33,119 bases of DNA from Photobacterium sp. OFAV2-7 (GCF_022347985.1 NZ_JAKRFQ010000008.1:1-33119), one strand, 5' to 3'. Shown: positions 8,391 to 18,055, counted from the stretch's first letter. Numbers and translations: made by a program. Notes: generated by a model not told the origin, from the sequence alone.

Positions 8391-10340
8391 CTAAAGGACT
8401 TTTTGCTTCTCGGCGATAAGTTTGTCGACCACGCTCGGATCGGCCAGGGTCGAAGTATCTCCCAGGGTACCGGTGTCGCCAGTGGCGATCTTGCGCAGAA
8501 TACGTCGCATGATCTTACCGGAGCGGGTCTTCGGCAGGGCATCGGTCCAGTGGAGGAAGTCCGGTGTGGCAATCGGGCCGATCTCCTTGCGTACCCACTC
8601 CTTCACTTCCTTGTGCAGTTCGGCGCTGGGTACCTCGCCGTTGTTGAGGGTGATATAGGCATAAATGGCCTGTCCCTTGATGTCATGCGGAACACCGACG
8701 ATGGCAGCTTCGGCAATCTTGTCGAAGGCAACCAGGGCCGATTCAATTTCCGCGGTGCCCATACGGTGGCCGGAAATATTCAGTACGTCATCGACACGTC
8801 CGGTGATCCAGTAGTAACCGTCTTCGTCGCGACGGGCACCGTCACCGGTGAAGTACATCCCCTGGAAGGTCGAGAAGTAGGTTTGCTCGAAACGGTCATG
8901 ATCGCCCCACAGGGTGCGCATCTGGCCCGGCCACGAGTCAATCATCACCAGGTTACCCTCGGTTGCTCCCTCAAGGATATTACCCATGTTATCAACAATA
9001 GCAGGCTGGACACCGAAGAAAGGTCGGGTTGCAGAGCCAGGTTTCAGCTCGGTGGCGCCAGGTAGTGGGGTAATGAGGATCCCGCCGGTCTCGGTTTGCC
9101 ACCAGGTATCGACAATCGGACAGCGGCTGTCACCGATGGTGCGGTGATACCATTCCCATGCTTCCGGGTTGATCGGCTCACCGACCGATCCCATGATACG
9201 CAGCGATGAACGGTGGGTGCCTTCAATCGCCTGGTCACCTTTGGCCATCAGGGCACGGATTGCCGTCGGGGCGGTATAGAGGATGTTGACGTTGTGCTTG
9301 TCGACCACTTCGCTCATTCGGCTGGTGGACGGATAGTTCGGCACGCCTTCAAATAGCAGGGTGGTTGCGCCGTTGGCCAGCGGGCCATAAACCAAATAGC
9401 TATGACCAGTGATCCAGCCGACATCAGCCGTACACCAGTAAACATCGCCTTCCTGGTAGTCGAAGACATACTTGAAGGTCATTGTCGCATAGACCAGATA
9501 GCCACCGGTGGTATGCAGCACGCCTTTCGGTTTGCCGGTTGAGCCTGAGGTATAAAGGATGAACAATGGATCTTCAGCATTCATTTCTTCCGGTTCGCAG
9601 TGTGCAGAGGCAACGGCTGTCGCATCGTGCCACCAGACATCGCGGGTGTCATTCCATTCGACTTCACCACCGGTACGCTTGAGTACCAGTACTTTTTCAA
9701 CAGTGGTCACGTCGTCATTGGCCAGCGCGTCATCGACATTTTTCTTCAGCGGGACGGCACGGCCGCCACGGACACCCTCGTCAGCCGTCACGACGACCTT
9801 GGCGTTGGAATCAATAATACGCCCGGCCAGTGCCTCCGGCGAGAAACCGCCAAAGACGATAGTGTGGACGGCCCCGATACGGGTACAGGCCAACATGGCA
9901 ATAGCGGCTTCGGCTACCATCGGCATGTAGAGGCAGACAACGTCGCCTTTGCGTACGCCCTGGCTTTTCAGTGCATTGGCAAATTTGCAGACTTCCTCGT
10001 ATAGCTCGTTGTAGGTCAAGGTGGCATCGTCAGACGGGTCGTCACCTTCCCAGATAATCGCGGCCTGGTCACCGCGGGTAGCCAAGTGGCGGTCGAGACA
10101 GTTGGCGGACACGTTCAGGGTACCGTCTTCAAACCATTTAACGCTGACATGGCCGGTGTCAAAGGAGGTGTTCTTGACCTGGGTAAAAGGCTTAATCCAG
10201 TCAACAATCTGGCCGTGCTCGCGCCAGAAGCCTGCCGGGTTGATCACCGACTGTTGATACATCTCGCGGTATTGCTCGTCAGTCACGTGGGCGTTAGCAG
10301 CAATATCCTTGTGTACTGGATATATATGAACCTCACTCAT
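8391..10340 (-). CDS. acs: Acetyl-CoA synthetase (AMP-forming)
   Basis: A 649-residue enzyme (E. coli 652) that activates acetate to acetyl-AMP and then acetyl-CoA, allowing growth on low acetate. It is an ANL-superfamily adenylate-forming protein: the N-terminal Acs domain (WF.DGTLN.S.NCLDRH), the P-loop [12 protein letters not shown], the [10 protein letters not shown] core, and the C-terminal [11 protein letters not shown] motif with catalytic Lys609, the residue acetylated in other bacteria. The ATG at 10340 gives the family start MSEVHIYPV and has GGAGA six bases upstream. A TTG at 10430 would add 30 unrelated residues and is rejected. It lies downstream of an exonuclease gene but behind a terminator, so it should have its own promoter. 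In V. cholerae acs is activated by CrbS/CrbR, and a crbS gene lies about 4.2 kb away here. Confidence 0.97.
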   Translation of the reverse strand: MSEVHIYPVHKDIAANAHVTDEQYREMYQQSVINPAGFWREHGQIVDWIKPFTQVKNTSFDTGHVSVKWFEDGTLNVSANCLDRHLATRGDQAAIIWEGDDPSDDATLTYNELYEEVCKFANALKSQGVRKGDVVCLYMPMVAEAAIAMLACTRIGAVHTIVFGGFSPEALAGRIIDSNAKVVVTADEGVRGGRAVPLKKNVDDALANDDVTTVEKVLVLKRTGGEVEWNDTRDVWWHDATAVASAHCEPEEMNAEDPLFILYTSGSTGKPKGVLHTTGGYLVYATMTFKYVFDYQEGDVYWCTADVGWITGHSYLVYGPLANGATTLLFEGVPNYPSTSRMSEVVDKHNVNILYTAPTAIRALMAKGDQAIEGTHRSSLRIMGSVGEPINPEAWEWYHRTIGDSRCPIVDTWWQTETGGILITPLPGATELKPGSATRPFFGVQPAIVDNMGNILEGATEGNLVMIDSWPGQMRTLWGDHDRFEQTYFSTFQGMYFTGDGARRDEDGYYWITGRVDDVLNISGHRMGTAEIESALVAFDKIAEAAIVGVPHDIKGQAIYAYITLNNGEVPSAELHKEVKEWVRKEIGPIATPDFLHWTDALPKTRSGKIMRRILRKIATGDTGTLGDTSTLADPSVVDKLIAEKQKVL

Positions 10341-10496
10341 TCTATTCTCCTTGTGTTCCGTCAATGTCCGTACCGGACCGGATAATTCTTGTTGTGTAAT
10401 ACTAACTTCCGACAGATCGCAGCTAGCCACAATTAGACTTTAGGATGAGAGTTGGGAATTTATTGTGGCAAGGTATAAGTTACATAACGTTTGCAT
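10341..10496 (-). promoter_or_regulatory. acs upstream region with an inverted repeat
   Basis: This 156-base region must hold the acs promoter, but no convincing -35/-10 pair was found, which fits a gene that depends on an activator. The inverted repeat GTCCG-TAC-CGGAC at 10366-10378 lies 25 bases before the start codon and could be an operator or an mRNA hairpin. Its link to CrbR is not shown by the sequence. Confidence 0.35.
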
Positions 10497-10520
10497 TAAA
10501 AACCTTGCACCGCGCAAGGT
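10497..10520 (-). terminator. Terminator after the exonuclease gene
   Basis: On the minus strand ACCTTGC (10520-10514) pairs with GCAAGGT (10508-10502) around a 5-base loop and runs into TTTTT. It separates the exonuclease gene from acs. Confidence 0.75.
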
Positions 10521-10539
10521 GTTGGAGGGAGTTCTGGGA

Positions 10540-11163
10540 TCAGGCGGAACGCAGGGTCGGGATGTCGCCATGCTTGAGCCGGACATAAATCAGGGCGGCA
10601 GTAATGGCATCTTGCAATGCATCGTGGCGGTCCGAGACTGGCAGATCCAGGTGACGACTTATGGCTTCTAGGCTGAGGTCGTAATAGGCATTGGGCAGCA
10701 GCCGTTCAAGCCTTTCATGGTAGAGGTGGCTGACCTCTACCATTTTGTTGGGCAGGGAAAAATCGAACAGGCGTTGATAGTAGCGATCGAGGATCGTTTT
10801 ATCATAGCGGATATGGTAGCCGACCAGCGGCCGGTTGCCGATGAATTCCAGTAACTCGGTAAGTGCCTGGCGCTCATCAAGTCCTTCCTGAAGGTCCTGG
10901 TGACGGATCCTGTGGATGGCGATTGAGTCGGCATCAAGACTGACCGGCGCACGCAGGGTCAGGTGAATCGACTGGCTGGTGAGGATCCGGTTGGCCTTGA
11001 TTCGGGTGGCGGCAATGGTGACCAGCTCGGCACTGTGGGGATCCAGGCTGGTGGTCTCGCAGTCCAGCGAGACCAGCTCATCGCCCTGATAGTTCTCGAA
11101 CAGCGCCTGATAGGGACTGGCCTTGAGTTTATGTTGGTACCACCAGCGTCGTAAAATATTCAT
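10540..11163 (-). CDS. DnaQ-like 3'-5' exonuclease (DEDDh)
   Basis: A 207-residue protein of the DnaQ/RNase T exonuclease fold. The four metal-binding acidic residues and the general base are all visible: Asp34 and Glu36 in SLDCETTSLD, Asp121 in GYHIRYDKTIL, and His180 and Asp185 in RHDALQDA. It should therefore be active as a 3'-5' exonuclease on DNA, RNA or short oligonucleotides; the substrate is unknown. Members of this subfamily are commonly found next to a DUF294/CBS gene and acs or actP, as here. It follows the DUF294 gene by 66 bases on the same strand, suggesting co-transcription, and ends at its own terminator before acs. It is not the replicative DnaQ, which is longer and carries a C-terminal polymerase-binding part. 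Confidence 0.85.
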   Translation of the reverse strand: MNILRRWWYQHKLKASPYQALFENYQGDELVSLDCETTSLDPHSAELVTIAATRIKANRILTSQSIHLTLRAPVSLDADSIAIHRIRHQDLQEGLDERQALTELLEFIGNRPLVGYHIRYDKTILDRYYQRLFDFSLPNKMVEVSHLYHERLERLLPNAYYDLSLEAISRHLDLPVSDRHDALQDAITAALIYVRLKHGDIPTLRSA

Positions 11164-11229
11164 AGCGTGTATCGAGTGCCACGGCGTTAGTTTCTAGGTC
11201 ATAGATTCTAGCTTCTGGGCGCTCGCTCC

Positions 11230-13041
11230 TTAATCTCTGATCTGATAGTGATAGCCCAGCCACTCTTTGAATTTCTTGACTACGTGAAGGCTGTGGCGAA
11301 GCAGGTCGCGCTCGGCGCGACTGAGATAGCTGATATTAAGATGTTGCTGCAAGCCGTTGGCCTGATGATCGAGCTGCTGTCTGAGGCGGAGCTTGATAAA
11401 TAGCTTTAGCGCCTCGCTCAGGTTCGAGGCGGTGGAGGGCTCCAGTACCTTGCGCTGTTCCAGCTGGTGCAGGCGCTGGAAGGTATTGTTATCCTCGATG
11501 TTGTGTTCCAGTGCCAGGGCCCGGATACCGTGGACAATCGGGAAGACACCGCCACGTTTGATATCCAGTCCTTCCTTGCCGGCCTTCAGTTTTCCAAATA
11601 GCGTTAACGGAACGCTGAACTTCAGTGCCGGACGGGTAAAGGTCGCCAGTAGCAGTTCCTGATCGGCCAGTTGCTGGTGGAGGTGGGTTTGCAGGGGCTC
11701 GAGCAGGGCACGGTTGCCGGCAACGGCATGACTGTCGGCCAGAATGGCCAGATCCATCATGGTGGTTTCGGTACCGGCCTTGGCAAACTCGCTGATAGTA
11801 TGTAACCACTCACTTTGGTGTTTGACCCACTTGAGATTGTTGACCATCACCTTGCCGGGGCATAACGGGTAGCCTAGCTGGTGCAGGGTATGGGTTAGTT
11901 GTTCCATCACCTGCGGGCACTCCGGCCAGTCGACGCCGTCCTGAATGATCAGCGCATTATCTTGATCGGTTTTCAACACTTGCTCACCACGACCTTCCGA
12001 TCCCATCACCATAAAGCAGCATCGTTCGTGCATATGCTCGGGCACCACCAGCTTGAACGCTTTCTCGATGATTTGCTCGTTCACCGTAGCGATAAGCTCC
12101 ATTACAAACAGGGTATGGATCCCGTTGTTAAACAAGGTTTCGACCAGCCGGTGCTGGCTGCCGGCTGCCATGGCCAGCTCCTCGATGGTTTCTGCCCGGG
12201 CAATACGCAGGGTCAGAACATGTGAGTGGGTCGAAAACAGGCTGAGCACCTGGGTCAGATCCAGCATACCGGCTACCTGGCTGCCATCGAGCACCTGGAC
12301 TCGCTTTACCTTGTTGCGGGTCATGGCCAGCATGGCATTAAACAGGAAGTCGCCCTTGTTGACGCTGATAACCGGTGTCGTGGCTATCTGGCTGACCGGT
12401 GTGTCGGCAGGTAGCTTGTCCAGCATCACGGCATGAAGAAGGTTGGTGCGGGTCACGATGCCGTATTGCGGCAGGGTATTGAGTTCGACCAGGGCCGCAT
12501 CCATCCCCTTGCTGCGCATTTGCTCTGTTACTGATTTGAGGTTGGTGTCGTACGGCACAATCAGGCAGGGCTGAATGTTGTCGTCACTGACCTTGGTGAG
12601 GATGAATTCGGCCAGGTTCTGCTGCTTCTGGGCTTCTTCGAGCAACTGCTGGCGACGGGCCAGATTGCCGTCGAAGTAGGCGGCAAACTGATCGCTGGAG
12701 CGGTAAAACTCGACAAAGATATCTCTGGGAAGCAGGTAGCACAAGGTGTCTTCCAGCGCAGTATAGCGATGGCGGCTGCGGTGCTCGAGTTGCGAGCGGA
12801 CATCAAACATATCGTCGGCGGTATAGTGGGCGAAGATCTCCTTGCCGTCTGCCGAGGTTTCTTCCACGCTGCCTTTGATGATGATATAGAGCTGGGAGCA
12901 GGACTCCTCGGCATCAATAATGATATCGCCGCCCCGGTAATAGGCGACATCCAGCGCCTCTGTCAGCACGTGTTGCTGCTCATTGCTGAGGCGGTCAAAG
13001 GGGGGCAGTGAGGTATCAAACTTATCAGGCATGGCAACCAT
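11230..13041 (-). CDS. cNMP-binding/CBS/DUF294 nucleotidyltransferase-like protein
   Basis: A 603-residue multidomain protein. A cyclic-nucleotide-binding-like beta barrel (about 20-135) is followed by two CBS domains (about 155-280), a DUF294 nucleotidyltransferase domain (about 300-440) and a DUF294 C-terminal domain (about 450-595). The GSEGRGEQ and DQD motifs (Gly347 through Asp361) are the metal and nucleotide signature of polymerase-beta-type transferases such as GlnD, so catalysis is plausible. The phosphate-binding cassette of the cNMP barrel is degenerate: FDVRSQ replaces the usual FGE motif, although an arginine follows. The target is unknown. Starts at 13041 and 13032 are both possible (three residues apart); neither has a strong ribosome binding site. 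It heads a probable operon with the exonuclease gene, beside acs and crbS. Confidence 0.87.
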   Translation of the reverse strand: MVAMPDKFDTSLPPFDRLSNEQQHVLTEALDVAYYRGGDIIIDAEESCSQLYIIIKGSVEETSADGKEIFAHYTADDMFDVRSQLEHRSRHRYTALEDTLCYLLPRDIFVEFYRSSDQFAAYFDGNLARRQQLLEEAQKQQNLAEFILTKVSDDNIQPCLIVPYDTNLKSVTEQMRSKGMDAALVELNTLPQYGIVTRTNLLHAVMLDKLPADTPVSQIATTPVISVNKGDFLFNAMLAMTRNKVKRVQVLDGSQVAGMLDLTQVLSLFSTHSHVLTLRIARAETIEELAMAAGSQHRLVETLFNNGIHTLFVMELIATVNEQIIEKAFKLVVPEHMHERCCFMVMGSEGRGEQVLKTDQDNALIIQDGVDWPECPQVMEQLTHTLHQLGYPLCPGKVMVNNLKWVKHQSEWLHTISEFAKAGTETTMMDLAILADSHAVAGNRALLEPLQTHLHQQLADQELLLATFTRPALKFSVPLTLFGKLKAGKEGLDIKRGGVFPIVHGIRALALEHNIEDNNTFQRLHQLEQRKVLEPSTASNLSEALKLFIKLRLRQQLDHQANGLQQHLNISYLSRAERDLLRHSLHVVKKFKEWLGYHYQIRD

Positions 13042-13178
13042 CCGGCTATTTGGGTGCAGCGCACTCAGGAAAATGGGTTTGGCATTGATGCAATCAGTGT
13101 CGCCCAGGATAGGTGATGGCTCCAGACGACTTTAGTCTAGAGTGGGAAAAGGGGAAGTAAAATTGTCTGATAATTTCA

Positions 13179-13207
13179 TTGGGAGACGGTAGCGAATTCG
13201 GCATAAT
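13179..13207 (+). promoter_or_regulatory. Candidate promoter of the MFS transporter gene
   Basis: TTGGGA (13179-13184) is separated by 17 bases from CATAAT (13202-13207), 38 bases before the ATG at 13246. It lies in the 204-base divergent region shared with the DUF294 gene; no matching minus-strand promoter was resolved. Confidence 0.5.
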
Positions 13208-13245
13208 GGCCACCGTTATTCTTCTCTCTGCATATAGGTCTTAGC

Positions 13246-14409
13246 ATGTTTCGTAGTAGCCCTTATGGATGGACCTCGCAATACCTGCTTGGTTTTTTCT
13301 TTAATTATGGCGTGTACCTTCCTTTCTGGGCGTTGTGGCTTGCACACTTGGGGGTGAGCGCCTCGAATATCGGCCTGTTGCTGGGGCTGGGCTTTGGGGT
13401 GCGCTGTCTGGCGAACCTGGTGATCACCCCGCGGATCCATAAGGCAGAGCATCTGATCCCGGCACTGCGCTGGCTGGCGCTGGCGGCCTTGATAAGCTGT
13501 GTCGTATATATCTATTGTGGTGGTAGTTTGTGGGCGCTTACTATAGTTACAGTTATCTATAATATGCTGGTTGGCCCTATTGTGCCGCTGTCTGATGCAC
13601 TCGCCAATCACTATGCCAAAGACGGCCATTTAGACTATGGTCGTACCCGGTTATGGGGCTCCATCGCCTTTATTGCCGGTTCAACCGTGGTGGGATTGTT
13701 GGCGGCTGAATATAACCCTGACGTGATCCCCTGGGTGGCAGCGGCAGGCTTGGTAGCGGCACTGGTGCTATCAATGCGCCAGCCGACAGTGTTGCCTGCC
13801 TCGGAAGAAGGCCATGACCAGGCCCGTCCTGCCCTGATGGCCCTGATGCGGGATAGCCAGGTTGTCCGTTTTCTCGGTGCGGTTGCCCTGCTGCAGGGAA
13901 GTCATGCGGCCTATTACAGTTTTAGCGCGATTTACTGGAAAGAGGCCGGTTACAGCGAAGCGGTGATTGGTTATCTCTGGAGCTTCAGCGTGGTTGCCGA
14001 AGTGGCTGTCTTTGCATTGAGCAAGCGTATTTTTGCCGGTTGGAGTATCTCGGCCATGTTCCGCCTGGCTGCATTGGGCGTCATGGTACGCTGGGGGTTG
14101 ACGGCGAGTATGACCGAGCTGCCGGTACTGGTGATGGCGCAGGCCTTGCACGGGGTGACTTTTGCGGCCTGCCACCTGGCGACAATTCGCTATATCCAGC
14201 AGGCTCAGAGTAACCAAATGGTGGTATTGCAGGCGCTGTATAACGCTCTGCCTATGGGCGCCTTTATGGCCATGATGACGGCCTTAAGTGGTTGGTTATA
14301 CGGGATTTGGGGTGCAGATCTGTTCTGGTTGATGGCCGTGATGGGGGCACCGGTGTTGCTGATGAAAATTGAATCCCAGCCACGGCAACGTTATGTCACC
14401 AACAGCTAG
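13246..14409 (+). CDS. MFS transporter, HcaT (3-phenylpropionate) family
   Basis: A 387-residue inner-membrane protein with about 12 hydrophobic segments and a central break near residue 190 (the EEGHDQAR stretch). The start YGWTSQYLLGFFFNYGVYLPFWALWL and the SDALANHYAKDG..DYGRTRLWGSIAFI segment are typical of the HcaT-like branch of the major facilitator superfamily, which includes the E. coli 3-phenylpropionic acid transporter. The true substrate is not known; a weak organic acid is a reasonable guess. An AGG precedes the ATG. It lies between the divergent DUF294 gene and crbS, 124 bases before crbS, with an inverted repeat TTTGGCC/GGCCAAA (14425-14454) but no T tract in the gap. Confidence 0.85.
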   Translation: MFRSSPYGWTSQYLLGFFFNYGVYLPFWALWLAHLGVSASNIGLLLGLGFGVRCLANLVITPRIHKAEHLIPALRWLALAALISCVVYIYCGGSLWALTIVTVIYNMLVGPIVPLSDALANHYAKDGHLDYGRTRLWGSIAFIAGSTVVGLLAAEYNPDVIPWVAAAGLVAALVLSMRQPTVLPASEEGHDQARPALMALMRDSQVVRFLGAVALLQGSHAAYYSFSAIYWKEAGYSEAVIGYLWSFSVVAEVAVFALSKRIFAGWSISAMFRLAALGVMVRWGLTASMTELPVLVMAQALHGVTFAACHLATIRYIQQAQSNQMVVLQALYNALPMGAFMAMMTALSGWLYGIWGADLFWLMAVMGAPVLLMKIESQPRQRYVTNS

Positions 14410-14533
14410 TGGAAAGTGATTGATTTTGGCCGGAAAAAACACGTTTAGGCCAAAGCTGTGATCGTCTTGATTGAGTCAATGGGTGTGAATTCGTTACCAT
14501 GGGCTTACATCTTTTTTACAATCAGGACGTATC

Positions 14534-17500
14534 ATGGCACAAGGATGGATTGTCGTGCCGGTCTCGCTGGCATATCTCGGACTGCTCTTTCTTATCGCCT
14601 GGTATGGTGATAAAAGGCCGCAATGGCTGGCAGGCTGGCGGGCATGGATTTATAGCCTTTCAATTGCGGTCTACTGTACCTCTTGGACCTTCTATGGCAC
14701 GGTCGGCCAGGCCAGCCAGGATATCTGGTCATTTTTGCCTATCTACCTTGCGCCGATTGTAGTGTTCACTATTGGCTGGCGTATTCTCGCGCGGTTGATC
14801 TTAATCGCCAAGCGCGAGCATATCACCTCTATTGCTGACTTTATCGCCGCCCGCTACGGCAAGTCGCAGGGCCTGGCCGTCCTGGTGACTATCATTGCGG
14901 TGGTCGGGATTTTGCCGTATATCGCCTTGCAACTGCGTGGTATTACCATGGGGCTGGAGCAAATTGCGCCTGATCTGGGCCAGCAGAGCGGGGTTGATGA
15001 TGCCGATATTGCCTGGATGGTAACGCTGGCACTGGCGGTGTTTACCGTTCTGTTTGGTACCCGGCACATCGATACCACCGAGCACCACCGCGGGATGATG
15101 ATGGCTGTGGCATTCGAGTCGATCGTCAAGCTGGTGGCCTTTCTGGTGGTGGGGATCTTTGCGGCGGGGCTAATGTTTGAGCTGCCTGACCTGCAGGCCG
15201 TAAAACAGGAATATCTGCAGCCGAGTTCGCCAAATGTCGGTAGCCTGCTGATCCATACGATTCTCACTATGGCGGCGATTATCTGTCTGCCGCGCCAGTT
15301 CCATACCATTGTGGTGGAGAATAGCCGGGCGCAGGACCTGCATATGGCCCGTTGGATTTTTCCGATTTACCTGCTGCTAATGGGATTGTTTGTCGTGCCG
15401 CTGGCGTTGGCCGGTCAGGCGCTGTTGCCGCATATCTCAGCTGATACCTATGTCATTAATCTGCCGTTGCAGCAAGGCGCAGAGAGCATTGCCCTGCTGG
15501 CATTTTTGGGCGGGACGTCCGCGGCAACAGGTATGGTGATTGTCTCGACCATTGCTCTTGCCATCATGGTGTCCAACGACCTGGTTCTTCCGTTGCTGCT
15601 GCGGCGATTGCGGGTATCCGGCCGTAACTTCAATGCCTTCTCCGGCATGTTGCTCAATATTCGGCGTGCGCTGATCCTGTTGCTGTTAATGGCTGCCTGG
15701 GGCTTCCACCAGGTACTGGATGAGATTCAGTCGTTGTCCGGGATAGGGTTGTTGGCTTTTGCGGCTATTGCGCAGTTTGCTCCGGCCCTGCTGGGGGGAA
15801 TTTACTGGCGTGAAGGCAACCGTAAAGGGGTGTATGCGGGGTTGCTGGGAGGCTCGGCGGTATGGGTGATCACTATGATGGGCCAGACCAATATGCTGGC
15901 CGGCGATGCCGAAACCAATTTGCTGCTATGGCTGCTTACTCCGCCGCAATGGCCGATATTGCACCAGCTGTCGGCAGTCGATTGGGGGATGCTGCTAAGT
16001 GTCGTGGTGAACATTACCTTGTATTTCACGATATCGATGCTGACCCGAACATCGCTGACCGAGCGCATGCAAGCTGCGACTTTTGTCGGGGCGCCGTTAC
16101 CTGAATCGGATAATGGCAGCCTGTACCAGGCCCGGGTGACTGTGGCTGAACTTGAAATGCTGGCTGCCCGTTTTGTCGGACGCAAGCGGGTGCGCAATGC
16201 CTTTCGGCAGTTTGCCGATCAGCATCAGGCCGATTTACTGCCCCAGCAGCAGGCAACGGCCCCGCTGATCCGTCATACCGAACGGGTACTGGCCGGGGTT
16301 TTTGGGGCATCTTCGGCGCGCTTGGTACTGACCTCGGCACTTCAGGGGCGCAATATGAAGCTGGAAGAAGTGGCCACCATCGTTGATGAGGCCTCCGAGT
16401 TGTTCGACTTCAGCCGTGGTTTGCTGCAGGGAGCGATTGAGCATATTAGCCAGGGAATAACGGTGGTGGACAAGCAGTTAAGGTTGGTGGCCTGGAACCA
16501 GCGCTATCTGGAAATGTTTACCTTTCCGCCGGGACTGATCCAGGTCGGGCGTCCCATTGCGGATGTGATCCGCCACAACGCCCAACTGGGGCTGTGCGGC
16601 CCCGGCGACCCGGAAATACATGTTGCCAAACGTGTCGAACACCTCAAACGGGGCACCGCCCATACCTCATCCCGCATCCGGCCGGACGGTCTGGTTATCG
16701 AGGTGCAAGGCAATCCTATGCCCGGTGGCGGGTTTGTGATGAGCTTTACCGATATCACCGCGTTCCGGCAAGCGGAGCTGGCGTTGAAAGAGGCTAATGA
16801 GAATCTAGAGGAACGGGTGAGGCTGCGTACCCAGGAACTGGAACAGCTAAACCGTCAGTTGGTTTCTGCTACTCAGCAGGCTGAACAGCAGGCCCACTCG
16901 AAAGGGCGTTTTTTGGCCGCGGTCAGCCACGACCTTATGCAGCCGCTGAATGCCGCACGGTTGTTTTCGTCGTCACTGACAGAGGTGGCCAAAGAAGAGG
17001 AAACCACCAAGCTTGCCCACCATATCGAGAGTGCGCTGGGAGCGGCTGAGGACTTAATTGGTGATCTGCTGGATGTCTCCCGGCTGGAAGCGGGCAAGTT
17101 GCAGGTCAATGTGCATCCGTTTCCGGTCAGTGATGTGTTCAGTACGCTCAGTGCAGAGTTTGGTGCCCTGGCGCAGCAGCAGGGGATCCGGTTTGAGGTG
17201 GTCAGCAGCAATGCGGTGATTGTATCTGATCCCAAGTTGCTGCGCCGGGCGTTGCAGAACTTTCTGACCAATGCCTTCCGCTATAACCCGAACGGCAAGG
17301 TGGTGTTGGGGGCGCGCAGGAAGCAAGGGCAATTGACGATCGAAGTTTGGGACAACGGTCCGGGGATCCCGGAAGAGAAGCAGGCCCATATTTTTGATGA
17401 ATTTACCCGTATCGAGCGAAGCGGAGTCGACCATGGCCTCGGCCTCGGTCTGGCGATTGCGCGCGGGATCAGCCGGGTCCTGGACCATCAGCTGTCATTG

Positions 17501-17983
17501 CGATCCTGGCCCGGCCAGGGAACGGTCTTCGGGCTCGATGTCCGCCGTGGTGAGCTTGCTCACCGGGCGGAAAAGGCGGCACCTGTCGAGGAGAAAGCCG
17601 CGCCACTGGCGGGGATCAAAGTACTTTGTGTCGACAATGAACCGGACATTCTGCTGGGGATGGAAACCTTGCTAGCCCGCTGGGGATGCGATGTACGACT
17701 GGCCGAGACCGTGGCAGGTGCCATGCAGCAGATTGATGATGACTGGCAGCCAGACTTCGTATTGAGCGACTATCACCTGGCCAACGAGCAGACGGGCTTG
17801 CAGGTGCTGCAGCAGTGCAGCCTGCGACTGGGCAAAACTTTCCGTGGCGCGGTTATCAGTGCCGACCGGACGGCAGAAACCCAGCAGGTGATCCGCGGCC
17901 ATGGTTTCAGTTTCATTAGCAAGCCGGTGAAACCGTTGAAGTTGCGGGCGCTATTAAACCAGCATGTACGGGAATTAGGTTAA
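14534..17983 (+). CDS. crbS: Sodium/solute symporter-fused hybrid histidine kinase CrbS
   Basis: A 1149-residue sensor. Residues 1 to about 510 form a 13-helix sodium:solute symporter (SLC5-like) domain. A linker leads to a PAS domain (about 630-750), a coiled coil (750-785), a HisKA domain with phospho-acceptor His799 in AVSHDLMQPLN, a HATPase domain (Asn913 in NFLTNAF, DNGPGIP, GLGLGLAIARG) and a C-terminal receiver with Asp1079 (LSDYH) and Lys1130 (SKPVKP). All catalytic residues are present. This architecture and the position near acs match V. cholerae CrbS, which with the response regulator CrbR turns on acs in the acetate switch; no crbR is in the window. An AGGA lies seven bases before the ATG. 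Whether the transport domain moves solute or only senses it cannot be told from sequence. Confidence 0.9.
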   Translation: MAQGWIVVPVSLAYLGLLFLIAWYGDKRPQWLAGWRAWIYSLSIAVYCTSWTFYGTVGQASQDIWSFLPIYLAPIVVFTIGWRILARLILIAKREHITSIADFIAARYGKSQGLAVLVTIIAVVGILPYIALQLRGITMGLEQIAPDLGQQSGVDDADIAWMVTLALAVFTVLFGTRHIDTTEHHRGMMMAVAFESIVKLVAFLVVGIFAAGLMFELPDLQAVKQEYLQPSSPNVGSLLIHTILTMAAIICLPRQFHTIVVENSRAQDLHMARWIFPIYLLLMGLFVVPLALAGQALLPHISADTYVINLPLQQGAESIALLAFLGGTSAATGMVIVSTIALAIMVSNDLVLPLLLRRLRVSGRNFNAFSGMLLNIRRALILLLLMAAWGFHQVLDEIQSLSGIGLLAFAAIAQFAPALLGGIYWREGNRKGVYAGLLGGSAVWVITMMGQTNMLAGDAETNLLLWLLTPPQWPILHQLSAVDWGMLLSVVVNITLYFTISMLTRTSLTERMQAATFVGAPLPESDNGSLYQARVTVAELEMLAARFVGRKRVRNAFRQFADQHQADLLPQQQATAPLIRHTERVLAGVFGASSARLVLTSALQGRNMKLEEVATIVDEASELFDFSRGLLQGAIEHISQGITVVDKQLRLVAWNQRYLEMFTFPPGLIQVGRPIADVIRHNAQLGLCGPGDPEIHVAKRVEHLKRGTAHTSSRIRPDGLVIEVQGNPMPGGGFVMSFTDITAFRQAELALKEANENLEERVRLRTQELEQLNRQLVSATQQAEQQAHSKGRFLAAVSHDLMQPLNAARLFSSSLTEVAKEEETTKLAHHIESALGAAEDLIGDLLDVSRLEAGKLQVNVHPFPVSDVFSTLSAEFGALAQQQGIRFEVVSSNAVIVSDPKLLRRALQNFLTNAFRYNPNGKVVLGARRKQGQLTIEVWDNGPGIPEEKQAHIFDEFTRIERSGVDHGLGLGLAIARGISRVLDHQLSLRSWPGQGTVFGLDVRRGELAHRAEKAAPVEEKAAPLAGIKVLCVDNEPDILLGMETLLARWGCDVRLAETVAGAMQQIDDDWQPDFVLSDYHLANEQTGLQVLQQCSLRLGKTFRGAVISADRTAETQQVIRGHGFSFISKPVKPLKLRALLNQHVRELG

Positions 17984-18000
17984 TGGGGATTTGAAGGGGG

Positions 18001-18031
18001 CACGCCAGCTGGTGCTGGCGTGTTTCTTGTC
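18001..18031 (+). terminator. Probable terminator of crbS
   Basis: A 9-bp stem (CACGCCAGC 18001-18009, GCTGGCGTG 18014-18022) with a four-base loop is followed by TTTCTTGTCTCT, 17 bases after the crbS stop. On the other strand it has no T tract, so it would not stop flhA transcription efficiently. Confidence 0.65.
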
Positions 18032-18055
18032 TCTGAATAACGAGCCATCGGCCGG

